Positions 1 to 13,241 of a stretch of 64,000 bases of DNA are shown piece by piece. The translations under genes and the position numbers were made by a program. The stretch's first letter is position 1, and the number at the start of each line of letters is the position of its first letter. Origin of the DNA: Blasia pusilla (taxonomy: Eukaryota > Marchantiophyta > Marchantiopsida > Blasiales); the NCBI GenBank assembly GCA_050084515.1, contig CM114272.1:54312001-54376000 (forward strand), written 5' to 3'. The notes under the pieces are model-generated. The model did no database searches and was not told the DNA's origin. It was given only the letters and a program-made list of their open reading frames with translations.

Positions 1-439
1 AATGCGACTGAGGCGTATTACATCTAAGTTACTAGTGATTGTATGAATCCCAAACCTAATCCCAACTGAGATGGCATAGACCTTGAATGGGGGTGAGGTG
101 AGAGGAGGCCTAGAGATTAGAGGTGATCATGAGAGACATCCTTGGACTTCTTGGGGGTATGATGTAGGTACACATGGAGTAGGCAACCATGACATTTGGT
201 GTTGAGTAGGATTCTTAATCAATGAGGAGTGTTGAGAGAAGAGAGGTCTAAGTTGGCTACAAGAGAGCAACTAAGCACTAAGAGTACTAGTTGGGTTTGC
301 ATAGCAACAACCAACCCCCTTGCCATAGAGTCCTATTGTTGTTATAATAGAAACTCCGAAGCCAAATATCATGCCTAAGTTGATGGAAGAAGAGCGGTGC
401 TAGATACATCAATTCTTGAGGAGTCATAGGAGATGCTTT
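1..439. other. No recognisable gene; probable decayed retroelement sequence
   Basis: No frame longer than about 95 codons, and none resembles a known family. The right edge grades into a gypsy pol remnant, where a short reading with YASSFLATCQSF appears just upstream of the first recognisable reverse-transcriptase text. This stretch may therefore be the decayed protease to reverse-transcriptase spacer of that element. I see nothing else in it. Confidence 0.4.
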
Positions 440-2405
440 GCATTTAGTATGTATGAATTGGGTACAATGAAGGATGAAGATATATGCATCGAGTTTTCTG
501 GCGACATGCCAATCTTTCGACAACCCTATAGATACATTGAATTGGAAAGGGACCTGATTAAGAGTAAGAGCCAAGAGTTAGTTGAGGTATGACTAAGGGA
601 GATATCGCATAAAGAGTATGCATCCGGCATAATCATGCCTACCAAGAAGGATATGCATGGAACTAGATGGATAGGCAAATGCATGGAGATTATCTGTTGA
701 ACAATGGACAAACAAGATTGATAAGTATACAATGCCCACTCCTCATCAAGGAGATCTTTTATGCTATTAGGCATGCAAAGGTCTTTAGTTTACTAGATCT
801 CCAAAACACATACCTTCAACTACCTATGGGAGTGAAGAATAGGCAACATTTTGGGTATCAATCCTCAAGAAAAGGATTGGTAGTGGCTGTTCTTACCATT
901 TGGGTTAAAGAAAACCTTGGAGGAGTTTTAGAGGATCATGGATATTAGGATCTTTGTTAGTCTAGATTTTACTAGCTGTTATATTAATAACATCATAGTC
1001 TTTAGTGCTATAGTTGAGGAGCATGAGTAACATCTTGCGGAAATGTGTTGATGATTGCAGTTACATGGGTTGAAATTATAACTAGGCAAGTGCAAGTTCT
1101 TCTTTGATCAGATTGATTATTTGGGCCACATGATATACCTAAGGGGATTGGGTCTTCAGCAGACAAAAGGACAGATTGTATCACACATTCCATGCCTTAC
1201 ATACGTGAGTTGAGTTTGTGCGTTCATGGGATTAGTAGAATTCTATCGATGTCATGTCAATGGATTTAATACAATTACAAAAGCCACTAATCTTGGTGAC
1301 CAAGGTGGACCATGAGTATTAGTGAGGGATGAATAGAAGAAAAAATTTTAGTTGCTCAAGGATATAATATCGTCTATGCCTATTTTGAAGAGACATATCA
1401 AGGAGTTTCCTTTCCAACTGCATATTAATTGGAGTATGTTGGTTCTTGGAGTGGTGCTCCAAGATGTCGGAGAGGGTAGAAAGTTTATAGTGGCTCATGC
1501 TAGCCGCTTGAACAATGCTAGTTGTAGAGGAAAAATACAACTCATGGAAGATAGAGTACTTGACTGCAGTATGGGATATCGTGCATTTGATGTGTTATTT
1601 GTTCAATCGTCCCTTCATCCTCATCACTAATCATCAAACATTGAAACGGTTGATAGAGTTTGACCAACTTGTAGGGAGGCTTGCCATATGGCCTTTGTTG
1701 TTGTAAGAGTATGATTTCAAGGTGGTACATCAACTTGGGAGGCTCAACCAAGATGCATATAGTTTAAGTCATAACCCATATCCAAGTCAACGAGATGCAA
1801 CTATAGCTTGTTGGTATGGTAAGAGTGATAAAGAGATGGTGCTTTGATTGTACGCATTTGCCTATTTGGTTTTGTTGGGTATGTAGAGCTATACAACATT
1901 GATTTTGACACCAAGATCAAATGGAAAGTCCCAAGATTGAGAGGTCGATAAGGATTGGAGGTGACACGTGGCCGAGATATCCACAAGGATGGGGTAGTGT
2001 GGTAGTACTTGTGTATTGGTAGCATAACGCATAGAATGTCTGTTAGAGTGTTGTATAAGATCCTACAACAAGCTACATAGTTGAGGAGGGAGGGGACATA
2101 AGTTTTGCGAGTTTGGGAGGATAGTAGAGTGTAAGTGGTGCCTCATCCTTTGTAGAGAGCACAAATAGTATGCCTACAAGAAGTTGGGGCCTTTTTTAGT
2201 GAAGCATACATACAACTTGATCTAATTGCAATATTTGCAACAAGGCATGTAGATAGACATACAAAAATTTGTCTCCAGATGCATGGCATGTAGTCAGGTC
2301 CGAGCATCGTTCAATGATCCAACTCCACACTTTCATCCACTATTGATCATGAATTTAAGCTTCCGATACAATTTGGATTTTGCAAGATCTTTATTGTAGG
2401 TGAAG
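440..2405 (+). pseudogene. Degenerate Ty3/gypsy pol (RT, RNase H, integrase)
   Basis: A retrotransposon polyprotein remnant read in several plus frames. Reverse transcriptase is recognised by SGIIMPTKKD (about 617-650), FSLLDLQNTYLQLP (about 783-825) and YLGHMIY (about 1120-1140). RNase H follows with FQLHINWSMLVLGVVLQD (about 1410-1465) and FILITNHQTLKRLIEF (about 1610-1660). Integrase text such as QVRASFNDPT is visible near 2295-2330. Those integrase residues closely match the plus-strand element at 60.5-61.9 kb, so both probably belong to one family. There are many stops and frameshifts, and no LTR is visible on either side. The right end is cut where the minus-strand chromovirus begins. 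It is certainly non-functional. Confidence 0.8.
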
Positions 2406-2409
2406 TGCC

Positions 2410-3961
2410 ACAACTAATATGCTTTGCCGATGTTAAGACGAGCCTAGGTGTTAATAACCCAACACTTCGTCCTGTTCTAGATACTTATCCAAATATAATC
2501 ACGCTCTTCAAATATGCCTTATCTCTCCTCTTGACATACATCCTAAGCATATGAGGAACTACTCATTGCCATGTACCACCACAAATGAATTGCAATCAAA
2601 ACCTAAGCATCCAATCTCCAAATCCTTGCATTCCTTTATTGTAAAACTAGCATGTTCAAGTTACAACGTCTTTTGGCCCAAGCTTCCATGGTTGCAAGTC
2701 ATATCCCTAGGTATTCCATGTGCTTTTCCTGCATCAATTTTAATGTCTTGTAACAACTCTTGCGTATGTTCCTAATCTTCATGTGCAATCCAAGTCGCCT
2801 CCTTCACATGGTAGCCCTTCCACTTAACCAAGTACTCATATGTACTTGTTGGCCCTACGTCTGAAATGCAAGATCATCTCTACCTCAAACTTCGCTTTCT
2901 CCTTCATGATCACCAATTGAGATCTCAATATTTGCCTTTGCTTGGGACGCACATTATCATGAAGAAACCTCTTCCATAATGACACATGGAAAGCCCAATG
3001 AATCTTGAACTCTTCTAGTAGCTTCGGATTCAATGTATAAACATCCTCAAATGGGTTTGACTTAATCACATACGGCCCGATATACTTGGCAAACAGCTTT
3101 GCGGACAACTCTTTTGGAAGAACAAGATTCTTCATACTCAACCACACTTGCTCACCTAGTTGGAAACTCACTTGGCGCCAACTCTTGTTAGCGTGCTTAA
3201 TGTACCTTACCTCAGCCTTTCCGAGACTCTCTCGTGCCCGCTTCTAACGTTCTTGCATCTCCACTTATAAACCTTCTTCCATTGCTTTTCAGGTATGTGC
3301 CGATGTAGATCCCTTTTAAAGGGCTAGGCCAAGAGGCCCTTATAGCTCAAGTCTATACGCGAAAAGAAACAAATATTCTCCAGTTATAGAATGCTTGGTC
3401 GATTTGTAATTGTACTCAGCCATACTTAGCCACCTTACTCAATCTCGTTGGTTAGCATTTACATAATTTCATAAGTATTGATTCAAAATTGAGAGTACTC
3501 TCTCTATTTTTTGGTCGATTTGAGGATGAAAAATTTATATTGAAACTCATCTTCATTCTCAATCTCCTAAATAGATGCTTCCACAAGGCATTCGTAAACT
3601 TTGGATCTCAATCTGAAATAATACTCTTAGGTAAGCCATATGCTCACCACCAGCTATCCAAGAAGAGTGAAGAAGCCACATAGGTTGTTGTAGAATCCAC
3701 CATCGGGACCAACCTCTCCAATTTACAGAACCAATAAACTCTCACAAGTAAAGCGTTGTATCCCTTAGATTCTAGAAGACTCCTAATAAAATCCATACTT
3801 GTGCTTTGCAATGGTCCTTCTGGAATAAAAAATGGGTGAAATAAGGCTTATTTCTTCTCATAAGAAACTCTATTCCCTTGGCAGGTCATATATATCTTCA
3901 CAAACTGAGCAACATCCTCCTTCATGTTTGGCCAAAAGAACCTCTTAGTTAGGACAACCAA
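2410..3961 (-). mobile_element. Chromovirus copy A, 3' part (chromodomain, integrase C-terminus)
   Basis: This is the 3' end of a minus-strand Ty3/gypsy chromovirus. It is co-linear with the intact element at 14282-21610: its 3' non-coding tail near 2430 matches the text near 15690. Minus-strand reading gives an integrase C-terminal barrel (FQLGEQVWLSMKNLVLP, 3171 downward) and then a chromodomain with EYLVKWKGYHVKEATW (about 2870-2790). Upstream integrase and zinc-binding regions are decayed (3200-3960). It stops at 3961, exactly where a CACTA transposon begins, and the same element resumes at 24657. The 3' LTR is missing at the left edge. It is defective. Confidence 0.85.
2776..3171 (-). 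pseudogene. Integrase C-terminal domain plus chromodomain (copy A)
   Basis: The product would be the targeting end of a chromovirus integrase. The SH3-like barrel residues are GEQVWLSMKNL, followed by KYIGPYVIKSNPFEDVYTL and the HVSLWKRFL segment. A chromodomain (EYLVKWKGYH, KEATWI) follows after a frameshift. In this family the chromodomain binds modified histone H3 tails and steers insertion into heterochromatin; that is family knowledge, not shown here. The frame change between barrel and chromodomain means this copy is broken. Confidence 0.75.
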
Positions 3962-4110
3962 CACTAGTAGAAAAGAGGCCATTATTAACCCATATGTTTG
4001 TGACTCGTGTTACTAAGAGTCATTCTAATTACACTTAGTTACTTAGAAACTGATCAAATGACTCGCTAATTACTCACAAGATGATTTAGTCACAATTAGT
4101 GATTGGTGTA
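3962..4110 (+). repeat. CACTA 5' terminal inverted repeat and subterminal region
   Basis: It begins with CACTAGTAGAAAA, the complement of the right terminus. The next 120 bases contain degenerate gactcg / gagtcatt words in both orientations. In this family such words are binding sites for the TNPA-like protein. The array is much weaker than at the 3' end. Confidence 0.85.
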
Positions 4111-5334
<1,224 letters not shown>

Positions 5335-5839
5335 GCCCCCGGAGTTCGGACTTGGGCAGCGAGTTCAATCTCGTCTACTGAGGGAGACCACGGTTCCCAT
5401 GATCATTTTAGGTGTACGTCCCACAATAGACTTTGTCTCATTTAAGATCATGTCGCGACTTTGGGCTTTGAATTCGCAGCTCTTCTTTGGGGTTACTCGG
5501 ATGATGAACGGCAATCAATGTATCTTCAAGGCGTCTATCAAGGGCAAAGGAGGCCAATACTTGGCTTGCCACAAAAACAAGGTGTCTCAAGATCGAGGCG
5601 CCTGCCACCGGAGGGCTATGGTAGTCGAGGTGGTTCACTTGAAGGAAAGGCCATCTCCACAAAACCGCTGGTGATCTACACACCTAATATCTTGATGTTC
5701 TCAAGGGACCAGCGATAAAGAGCTTGCACATGAAGAGGTTCCATGTCGCAAGCGACCACACCGATGCCAAAAGCGTGCCGCCGATCCCCAACCCACTTAG
5801 TGACACGTCTCCGTTTGGGTACGTGGAACTTGATGTGGA

Positions 5840-6480
5840 CTGACCCATGCAATGAAGCGGCTAGAGGTTGCTGAAGTTTTGCTGAAAAATCAAATACATA
5901 TATGGGGTCGTGAAACTTGGGAAACCAAGTTAATGGAGATACCCCATGTACCACACTATGCATGGTTTGGAAAGATGTGCAACACCCAGGCGGACAACAA
6001 GAGAGGTATGAAGGGTGTCGGGTTCTTCATCGAGACTTCATGGTGGACACGTGTGAGATCATCAGCATAGGCTCAAGTATGAACACAACATATGGGTAAA
6101 AGTCCGAGTGAGTGCAACTCGCGGGATATGTATATCGGGTGTATTTACATGCCTACAAATAGTGAATCTTTGTTGTGATAGAGGCGGCGTTTGATAGTGT
6201 GTAAACGATTGCATTGGGTTCGAGACAAAGGGGAACATAGTTTCTTTGGAAGACTTCAACAACCTGGGTGGGCAGGCACCGATCCCCAAGCGGAGATCGG
6301 GATGTTTGGAGATGTGAGAGTGAATGGCAATGGCACACGGCTGATCACGATGTTGAGGGAACTTCAAGCGATGGCATTAATGATAGGCATAAGGTGGGAT
6401 CCCGGCTTGGACTAGGGTCAACTTCAAGGAGAATGAGAGCTCCATTGTGGACTACATAGTGTGAATGAGGAACTCTACAC
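5840..6480 (+). pseudogene. LINE endonuclease domain remnant
   Basis: This is an apurinic-type endonuclease that would nick target DNA to prime reverse transcription. Recognisable pieces are IYIGCIYMPTNSES (about 6130-6170) and FGDVRVNGNGTRLI (about 6305-6345), matching the GDFN...NGNG block of LINE endonucleases with the catalytic Asp/Asn block damaged. The pieces lie in different frames, with stops between them. The upstream part (5400-5840) has no clear family match but shares the same strand and codon bias. Confidence 0.65.
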
Positions 6481-6797
6481 ACGCGGTGGGAAGATCACGA
6501 TGGATCGACGGACATTGAAGATCAGATCATTCATTGGTGCGGACAGAGTTGCGACAAAGGCTAAAATGCTCGACCAAACCAGTGAAGAGGGTGATCAAGA
6601 AATGGAGGATAGAGGACTTCCAAGATGAGGGCAACAAGAAGGTGTACATTGGCAAGTGGAAGAAAATCTCTTGGCATTTGACACTTTCATTGAATCTACC
6701 GTCAAGACCTTTGGGTTCACAAGAACAACTGTGGACATGGTGTCGGCATGATGGGAGTGTGGGGTGACAGATCGCCGAGATTGATGTCGGCACGAAA

Positions 6798-7162
6798 TTG
6801 ATAATATGCGGTGAGCCGTCAAATGGTGGTCCTTGGAACTCAAGGCGACCATTGCCAAACGAAGGGAAGCGTATGTCACAAGTTCCAAAGCCAGGGGCGA
6901 TGCATCCTTGTGGGCGAGTATGTGGCCCCACGCAGGAAACCCGTCTTCTCGTGCGCATGCACAAGAAGAAAATGAACAAGCCACATACTCATCCATCAAT
7001 GAGAATTTCACGAGAATCGAGAAAAAGTTACGGATGGAAGTGCAGAAATTGAGCAAGGCCAGGGACAAAAATGACGTAAAGGCCTTGAAGACAAAAGACG
7101 GTGGAATGGTGACCCAGCTAAACAGATCCAACATGTGTTGGAAGGCCATTACAAGGAGTTAG
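6798..7162 (+). pseudogene. LINE linker between endonuclease and reverse transcriptase
   Basis: A charged segment with KRREAYVTSSKARGD and NENFTRIEKKLRMEVQKLSKA, predicted to be helical. It occupies the spacer between the endonuclease and the reverse transcriptase. I do not recognise a defined domain. The frame is open for about 110 codons and then breaks before the reverse transcriptase. Confidence 0.5.
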
Positions 7163-7449
7163 GTAGGAAGCCGCTCGGACATCCCTTGAAGAGCGAGAAC
7201 TTGAGAGGGTGGTGGAGGATTTTGTTAAGATACAACGGGAGAAGGCAAATGATGAGGTTGAGTGGGCAACCCATATAATGATTGGTTCTCCTAGATGAGG
7301 TGGGAGCAGCGATCAAAGAACTTGTGAACCACAAAGCGGGGCGGTGGTCATGAGCTTGTGAATGAGTGTTGAAGTATGGCGATCTTTGCTATGGCTCGTT
7401 CTCTAGTGAGTCTCTTCAACCTGGTCAGCGGGCGAAGTCATCCCACAAA

Positions 7450-8425
7450 GATGGCGGATGGGAGTCATCGTGAACCTCTTCAAGAAGGGTGAGCGAGAAG
7501 ACCTCTCGAAACTACAGCGGTATTACATTGCTGATTGTAGTCGGAAAGCTCCTCATTGTATACTCAACAATAGGATCTCTATGTACCTGGAGGAGAATTC
7601 TGTCATCAAGGAAGGCCAGGCTGGCTTCCGGCAAGCCCGAGGATGTGTGGACCACATCTTCACCTTCATTCAGATCATCTAGGAAAAAACAGGGGAAACC
7701 CACCTATTGCTTCTTCTTGGACCTCAAGAAGGCATACGACACTATATGGTGTGACGGGCTTTCTTATAGCGTGTGGAAGGCGGGGCTGAGAGGGAAAATG
7801 TGGAGGGTGGTGGAGAAGACGTACCAGAACACAAGGAGTAGAGTTCTGGTGAATGGCCAAAAGAGTGGGACATTCGACATCAAGCAAGGAGTGGCTCAAG
7901 GATGCCCGCTCTCCCCCACACTCTTCAACATTTTCGTGAATTTCATATTGGAAGAAATGGAGGATAGTGGACTAGGCATACGGGTGGGAAACAACTCTAT
8001 TGTTGCCCTCATGTTTGCTGATGACTTTGGTGGCCTCGAGGAAATAGGAGAGAAACTCCAAAAGATGATCTCCCTGACCAAAATCTGGTGTGACATGTGG
8101 GGCATGGAGGCAAATGTCTTGAAGTGTGGTGTGATGATTTTCAATGGCAAGGAGGAGGAACAAGACCAACATTGGTACTGGGGTGACAAGAGATCCCCGT
8201 GTGGCTACCTACACCTATCTGGGCATAGAATTCTCGGAAGATTGCATGTGGGATGCACACATCAAGAAGACTCGAGAAAGGCCACAAGAAGGTGAACGGT
8301 GCATGACTGATTCCTCTGATCGGGACATCACATCAGTAAAAGCGCTGTGTCATTTTGCATACCATTCGCCCCTCGCTGGAATATGGGGCAGCGGTGTGGG
8401 ACGCCAACACCAAACAAAGGGATAG
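7450..8425 (+). pseudogene. LINE reverse transcriptase
   Basis: Fingers and palm are seen in two frames. The first (7458-7680) has the GQAGFRQARGCVDHIFTF block. A frameshift near 7680 then leads to FFLDLKKAYDTI (motif A, 7711-7746), KQGVAQGCPLSPTLFNIFVN (motif B, 7882-7941) and ALMFADDFGGL (motif C, with the catalytic FADD, 8003-8035). The thumb block YLGIEFSEDCMWDAHI follows after another shift (8207-8260). Key catalytic Asp residues are present. The frameshifts are the only obvious inactivating lesions here. Confidence 0.88.
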
Positions 8426-8456
8426 GCTTGAAGTCATGCGGTGAAGGCGTTTCGGT

Positions 8457-9226
8457 ATGATGTCAACTTTATCACAAGCGGCCAGCGTTGGTGTGAGATC
8501 AGAACTAGGTGTGGAACCCTTGGAGGATAGACGTGACATCGCCAAGTTGAAATGGCGGAGGCAGCTGGAGACAATGGACTCCCATCGCTATCCTAAAGAG
8601 GTGATGGGGAAAACCTGGACCCAAAGAAGACCCGTAAAACAGGCCAAATCTTGGACGAAAAAGGTTCAAGAGATTGTGCAAGCATCCAAGCTCCCAGCAG
8701 GGCCTGAATTGTGGGAGCAAGATGAGAAAGCATTCGTGGACACCATAACCAAAGCAGTGGGCAATCGCTCACAGCAGAACAACATGGAGGAAGCCATGAA
8801 GATGTCTGACCTCTCTCTTTTGACGGTATATCCTGAGAGGGTAGAACTGAAGAACTATTTACGGGGAACCCCTTGCTTGGGAACCCGGCTAAGTTCAAGT
8901 TCAGGACGGGGGCAATCCCCTTGAACCATAAGAAAAGCAGGATGGGAACACAACTAAACTCTTGCGCCTTGTGTGACAATGGGGACGAAACCTCTAGTCA
9001 TTACTTGGTCTCATGCGCAAAATTCACAACACACAGAGCAAGAGCATATGATGATATTGCTAAGCTGGTAGTACTAGAATTGTTCAACACATTCAATAGC
9101 CTTGATTCATTGCCCAAAGCTGATGCACTAGTAAATAATGTCTATTGGGGATCCCAATCAGGTAAAGTAGATTGTGTGGTGAAGAGTTTCTTGGTTGACA
9201 CTTGGAAGCTCCGCACAAACACGTAG
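8457..9226 (+). pseudogene. LINE ORF2 C-terminal region with CCHC knuckle
   Basis: Downstream of the thumb, a 155-codon open stretch contains KLKWRRQLETMDSHRYP. After a frameshift near 8870 comes CALCDNGDETSSHYLVSC (about 8965-9018), a C-x2-C-x8-H-x4-C knuckle typical of LINE C-termini. The reading ends at TAG 9224-9226. The role of the knuckle in LINEs is nucleic-acid binding (family knowledge). Confidence 0.75.
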
Positions 9227-9305
9227 TTTGGTCAACACTCACACTATATGAGAGTGTCTCCCTCCTCTCATATGGTACCTTCTTCACTTGCTTCTCTCTC
9301 TACAC

Positions 9306-10440
9306 CCATCCCAGTCTCAAGAACCGTCCAACCAGGGCACGGTTTTTTTCAGCTTCTAATCGTGACCAAGACGTCTTCTCACAAAGCAGAGCATCTTGCA
9401 GTTCTGCTGAAATTCCTCTTCTTAGTGTGACATGTGAGGAAGTCAAGCCGCTTTTGCCACTCCCTAGATCAGCGAGGTAAGTTGCATCGATCTCCACATT
9501 GCCTCTGATCATGTCATCTCCTTGATTGGAGATGGTTCCGTCCATTTTTTTCTTGGATGCCTCCAAATTTGAGCAAACTTCATATTCCTGCGGGCACTGC
9601 GGGCAGCTTCACAAAGGTCCGGAACTTGGAGATTATCAGTGTGGGCCATTGGCTCCAGAACTACACTGTTCGACAGTGTACTTTACATGGAGCATTAAAA
9701 CACCAGAGAAAGCAGTAGTAGTAATCGAGATCCAAGAATATAGACAGAGAAGGAAGAAGAGAGATTTTCAATCACTTGAGAAGATTTATGGCAACAAGTC
9801 AAACAAATTTGAAAAAGCATAAATTGTCCAAGACTTTGAGATGAAGCAACTTTCTCTTAGACTCACGGCATGGAATCTTCACATTCGTGTACATATCTGC
9901 AAGCAAGAGTAGACTCTTCATCTTTGAGTTGTAGAGACCACCACATCATCATGCTGATCCAATTTGGCAATCCACACCAAGGAACCGCTTGTGGTTCTGC
10001 TCATCATGGTCATGGATCTCTTTTACTTGCAAGACATGGAGAACACGACTCACATGTTGACTTTGTTCTAGTCAATCTAGCCACTCTGGAATGCCAATCC
10101 AATGTTTGGGATCTATCTTTACTTCCTCTCCCACTATGCCAATATACGTACTTACGCGCATGGAGCATTGGCGATATGTGTGCAATAGTACATGGCTTCG
10201 TACAATTGACAATCTATGAGAAACATTGCATGTGAGAAAGAGAAAGAATTAAGGAAATGCTTGAATGGAGAGAGAAGTTTTGTAGTCATTAAACATCGGG
10301 CGTTGGATCCTGTGCGTGTCATGACTTTGCAGGCTTGACCTCATGCCGTTGTGTGCATGTTAAAGATTGGGATGACTGACAGTGCTAGAGAGAGATGACT
10401 CATTAAGTAGCAATTTTCATAGCCTTGTGAGAATGTCCAA
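9306..10440. other. Unassigned interval between two LINE tails
   Basis: Short plus-strand frames occur. The longest, at 9870-10235, codes for 121 residues with no family I recognise. A frame at 9526-9822 has CGHCGQ but no second ligand pair. No terminal repeats or target duplication found. It is probably CACTA sequence between two LINE insertions, or a filler from rearrangement. Confidence 0.4.
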
Positions 10441-10640
10441 GTGTAGAGAGAGAAGTGAAGATGGTACCATATTAGAGAAGGGAGCCACTCTCATAAAGCA
10501 GTGAGCATTCCAGACCTTTGAGGAGCATGAAATACACTGGACATCAACGTTTCCTCCCACTAGATCATCCTTACACACATAGTGCATCACACATAGTTTA
10601 ATTAAAAAATGCCCGAGAGCTTCGTGGTCCACCTTCACGA
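10441..10640 (-). mobile_element. Inverted LINE 3'-end fragment
   Basis: Positions 10441-10495 are the diverged reverse complement of 9246-9305: both contain atatggtacc flanked by matching tracts and end in ctctctctacac. The minus frame at 10638-10417 has RVAPFSNMVPSSLLSLH, while the plus LINE tail gives RVSPSSHMVPSSLASLS. So a 5'-truncated second LINE copy lies tail to tail with the first. Confidence 0.65.
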
Positions 10641-10944
10641 GTCAGTAAAGAGGACATTCTCGATTGGGGATACCAAAAGACCATGTACGACATGGAAAGA
10701 GGCACAGGTGGGGGTTTAGAGGGAGGACCTGAACGCCAAGATACAGAAGCTCCAAATGCTCAACGGGATCCAGGACAGAGATATGGTGTGATGTAGAGTT
10801 GGACTACTAGGGGGTAATCTATGTCACCCATCCGCTCTTACGCAACGTCTATTATTTGCCACACTAGATGCTTTCAAGAATTGAGGCTACTTGTTTATCA
10901 TCCATTTGTACTCATGGTTGTCATATATGGTGTAACAGGAGTTT

Positions 10945-12707
10945 GACCCTAGCAAACATAATCTAGACGTAATGCATATTGATATAAATCTATGCAAGAG
11001 CGTATTGAGGTTCCTTTCTAGAGAGAAGGACACAACAGCAATGCGATTAAATCTCCAAGAGAGGAGAACACGGTCTCAATTGTGGTTGAAGGATGATGAG
11101 AATAAACCCAATGTGGTATTGAAATACCAAGCACCTTATGTTTGCACATATATAGAGTGGAAAAAGTTTCTTTGAGGCTTCAATCTTTGAGAGTTCCAAC
11201 CAGCTGTGCAGGTGCCTTCAAAAACCATGTAAAAAAAAAAGAAACTCGGTAGTATGGCGACACACGATTATCATCTGCTTATGCAACAGATTCTGCTTGT
11301 ATGCTCAAGGGGATTGATGCAAGAGCCAGTTCGTAATGCAATCATGCAATTGTGCAAGGTGTTTGGTTGTGTATGTGTGAAGGTCTTTGATCCAGCAAGC
11401 TTTCCCAAGCTCAAAGATGATGTGGCACAATTGTTGTGCGATTTGGAGATCTATTTTCCTCCCGCTTTCTTTGATGTCATGACTCATCTTGTTATCCATA
11501 TTGTGGAAGAGCTTGGACAGTTTGGGCCTGTTTATACGAGATGGATGTTCCCACTGGAACATTTTATGAAAGTCTTGAAAGACCACGTCTTGACAAAGTA
11601 CAGGCCTGATGCCAACATCATAATGGGTTACATTTCGCACGAGACCTTAGGATATTTGACCGAGTATGTGAAGCCAAGGATATGGCAAGCTAAGGAAGAT
11701 GAAGGAGCGGTAGGTGAAGTTCTTCAAGGCAAAGGTTCCCCATTGCAATTGCCGAGACATATTTGGCAGATGGCTCATGAATATGTATTGCAAAAAACTA
11801 GTGTAATGCAACCATGGTGGAGGTAAGTAAAGGGTTGAATGACTCAAGCCTACATTTTGTTGGATTTATTTGGCTTCCTAATGTTTTTAATGTCGTTGCT
11901 CACCAGATACCGATCACCTAATAATGGCATGACCTCTAGAGGAAATATAGTATGGAGAAGAATGCACATATTGGGGGTGGTGTAGGGGACTTTCCATCAT
12001 TCATAGAATGGATTCGATTCGCAATCTGGGAGCATTCTGCACTACACCCAGATATGGAGCGGAATGCCTACCTTATGTCTGTTCCATCTCGAATATCCGT
12101 CTTAGCTTACAAGATAATGCAAGCCTATGGAAACCACTTGCGTGTGGTAGATCAAAGTGGCGATCATTTTCTCACATATGATTTAGGGTTGATATCTATA
12201 TTCGAGCAAATGAGCAATCACCAAGATAGAGGATGGATGCTAATGGGATATATTGGAGAGCTAACTTACATATGGAAATTGGACAACGGGAGCACATCCA
12301 AGCCTATCATTCTCATGAAAGGGACTTGGGTGCGACCAGATTGGCGCGGGGCTAGAACTACAATGAAGCGTGATAGTGATGAATTCTTACTAACAAACTT
12401 CAGGCAAATGCAGCTTGAATGGTCTGAACCTTTTGTATTCCCTAGTCAGGTTGAACATGCTTTCTTCCTAGACGTGGAGGAATTTCTCGGATGGCGAGTA
12501 GTGTGCCACAAGCAGGTGAGGAATCGTAGGATATCAAGTAATACTTTGGAGTTCAATTTAGATGGCCATGGGACTTTCAAAGCTCCCAATAGAACCGTTC
12601 AACCTGTCACAACTGTCGGTAGTAAGTATGTACCATTGATGAGGGTAGAAAGATGGGAAGGCAACAATGAGATTGCAGAGGAACTTAATGATGCCATGGG
12701 TTCTTAA
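10945..12707 (+). pseudogene. CACTA TNP2-type transposase, C-terminal half
   Basis: The N-terminal edge reads KHNLDVMHIDINLCKS (10955-11005), the HNLDVMHIE block of TNP2 transposases. A DUF4218-like domain follows: THDYHLLMQQILLVCSRG (11259-11312) and FPPAFFDVMTHLVIH (11456-11500), then RWMFPLEHFMKVLK (11540-11581). A clean intron runs from GTAAGT at 11823 to CAG ending 11906. A DUF4216-like domain is next: YIGELTYIWKLDN (12250-12288) and EPFVFPSQVEHAFFLDVEE (12427-12483). Stops near 11175-11250 and a frame change after 11906 break it. The upstream catalytic Transposase_21 region is absent, apparently lost with the LINE insertion. The family protein cuts CACTA ends. Confidence 0.88.
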
Positions 12708-12786
12708 AGAAATGTTTGTTTGGTGTGTTATGTCATTGGGCATGGGTGCATGGGACATGCAGGTTGTTTGTTTTTGAAGATCTTTG

Positions 12787-13241
12787 ATGGAAAATGTGAA
12801 TGAAATGTGTGACCCTATGGAGGCTCGCACAGCTTATGCAAACATACGCCTTAAGGAATTGGTGGAAGAACTCAAACAGAGAGGCGTTGAATTGTAAGCT
12901 TTGACATATTTAGCACTTAGGTCCGGGCCTTTATGAATGAATCAAAAGCATTGTGCTTAATTCAAGTTCTTGAAAAACTTGTCCTCGTGTGCAGCACGGA
13001 GGCTTGTTCTAAACAAGTACGTGCCCCATGACCTGCAAAGAGGGAGCCTCTCCATCTTGGACCAAAGAGGAGGAGCTCTCGATTGCTTGGAAAGGTATTG
13101 CAATTGATTGCAAAATCTACTAATGCTCACACTGGAGATGAAGAATCTTCCACTTGTGATCCAAAGTTTATTGTAGACTTTGGTGAAGAGGATCAATCAC
13201 ACTCAGATGAGCTTCTAGCTCCTAAGGAGCCCTCTCCATGA
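12787..13241 (+). pseudogene. CACTA second ORF: two-exon basic/acidic protein, SAP-like N-terminus
   Basis: Exon 1 (12787-12893) starts MENVNEMCDPMEARTAYANI and continues LKELVEELKQRGVE, which resembles the helix-turn-helix of SAP DNA-binding motifs. A GTAAGC donor follows at 12894. The acceptor GCAG ends at 12994 and restores the frame. Exon 2 (12995-13241) has a basic patch PKRRSSRLLGK, then an acidic tail with FIVDFGEEDQSHSDELL, ending in TGA. One in-frame TGA sits near 13030. Without it the product would be about 117 residues. It lies 80 bases after TNP2 on the same strand. SAP identity is a weak motif call. A DNA-binding accessory protein is an inference. Confidence 0.55.

Larger units (their letters stand above)
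5335..9305 (+). mobile_element. LINE (non-LTR retrotransposon), decayed
   Basis: Plus-strand order is APE-type endonuclease (about 5900-6470), linker, reverse transcriptase (7450-8300), and a C-terminal region ending in a CCHC-type knuckle (8960-9015). This is the normal ORF2 order of plant LINEs. The frame changes many times, so it is a dead copy. The 5' boundary is uncertain and is placed just after the CT microsatellite. The 3' boundary is set at about 9305 because an inverted copy of the tail (10441-10640) diverges there. It sits wholly inside the CACTA element and may have replaced the TNP2 N-terminal half. Confidence 0.82.

Noticed and set aside
6527-7149. Minus-strand frames of 150 and 184 codons
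   Set aside because: Antisense to the LINE endonuclease linker; no domain.
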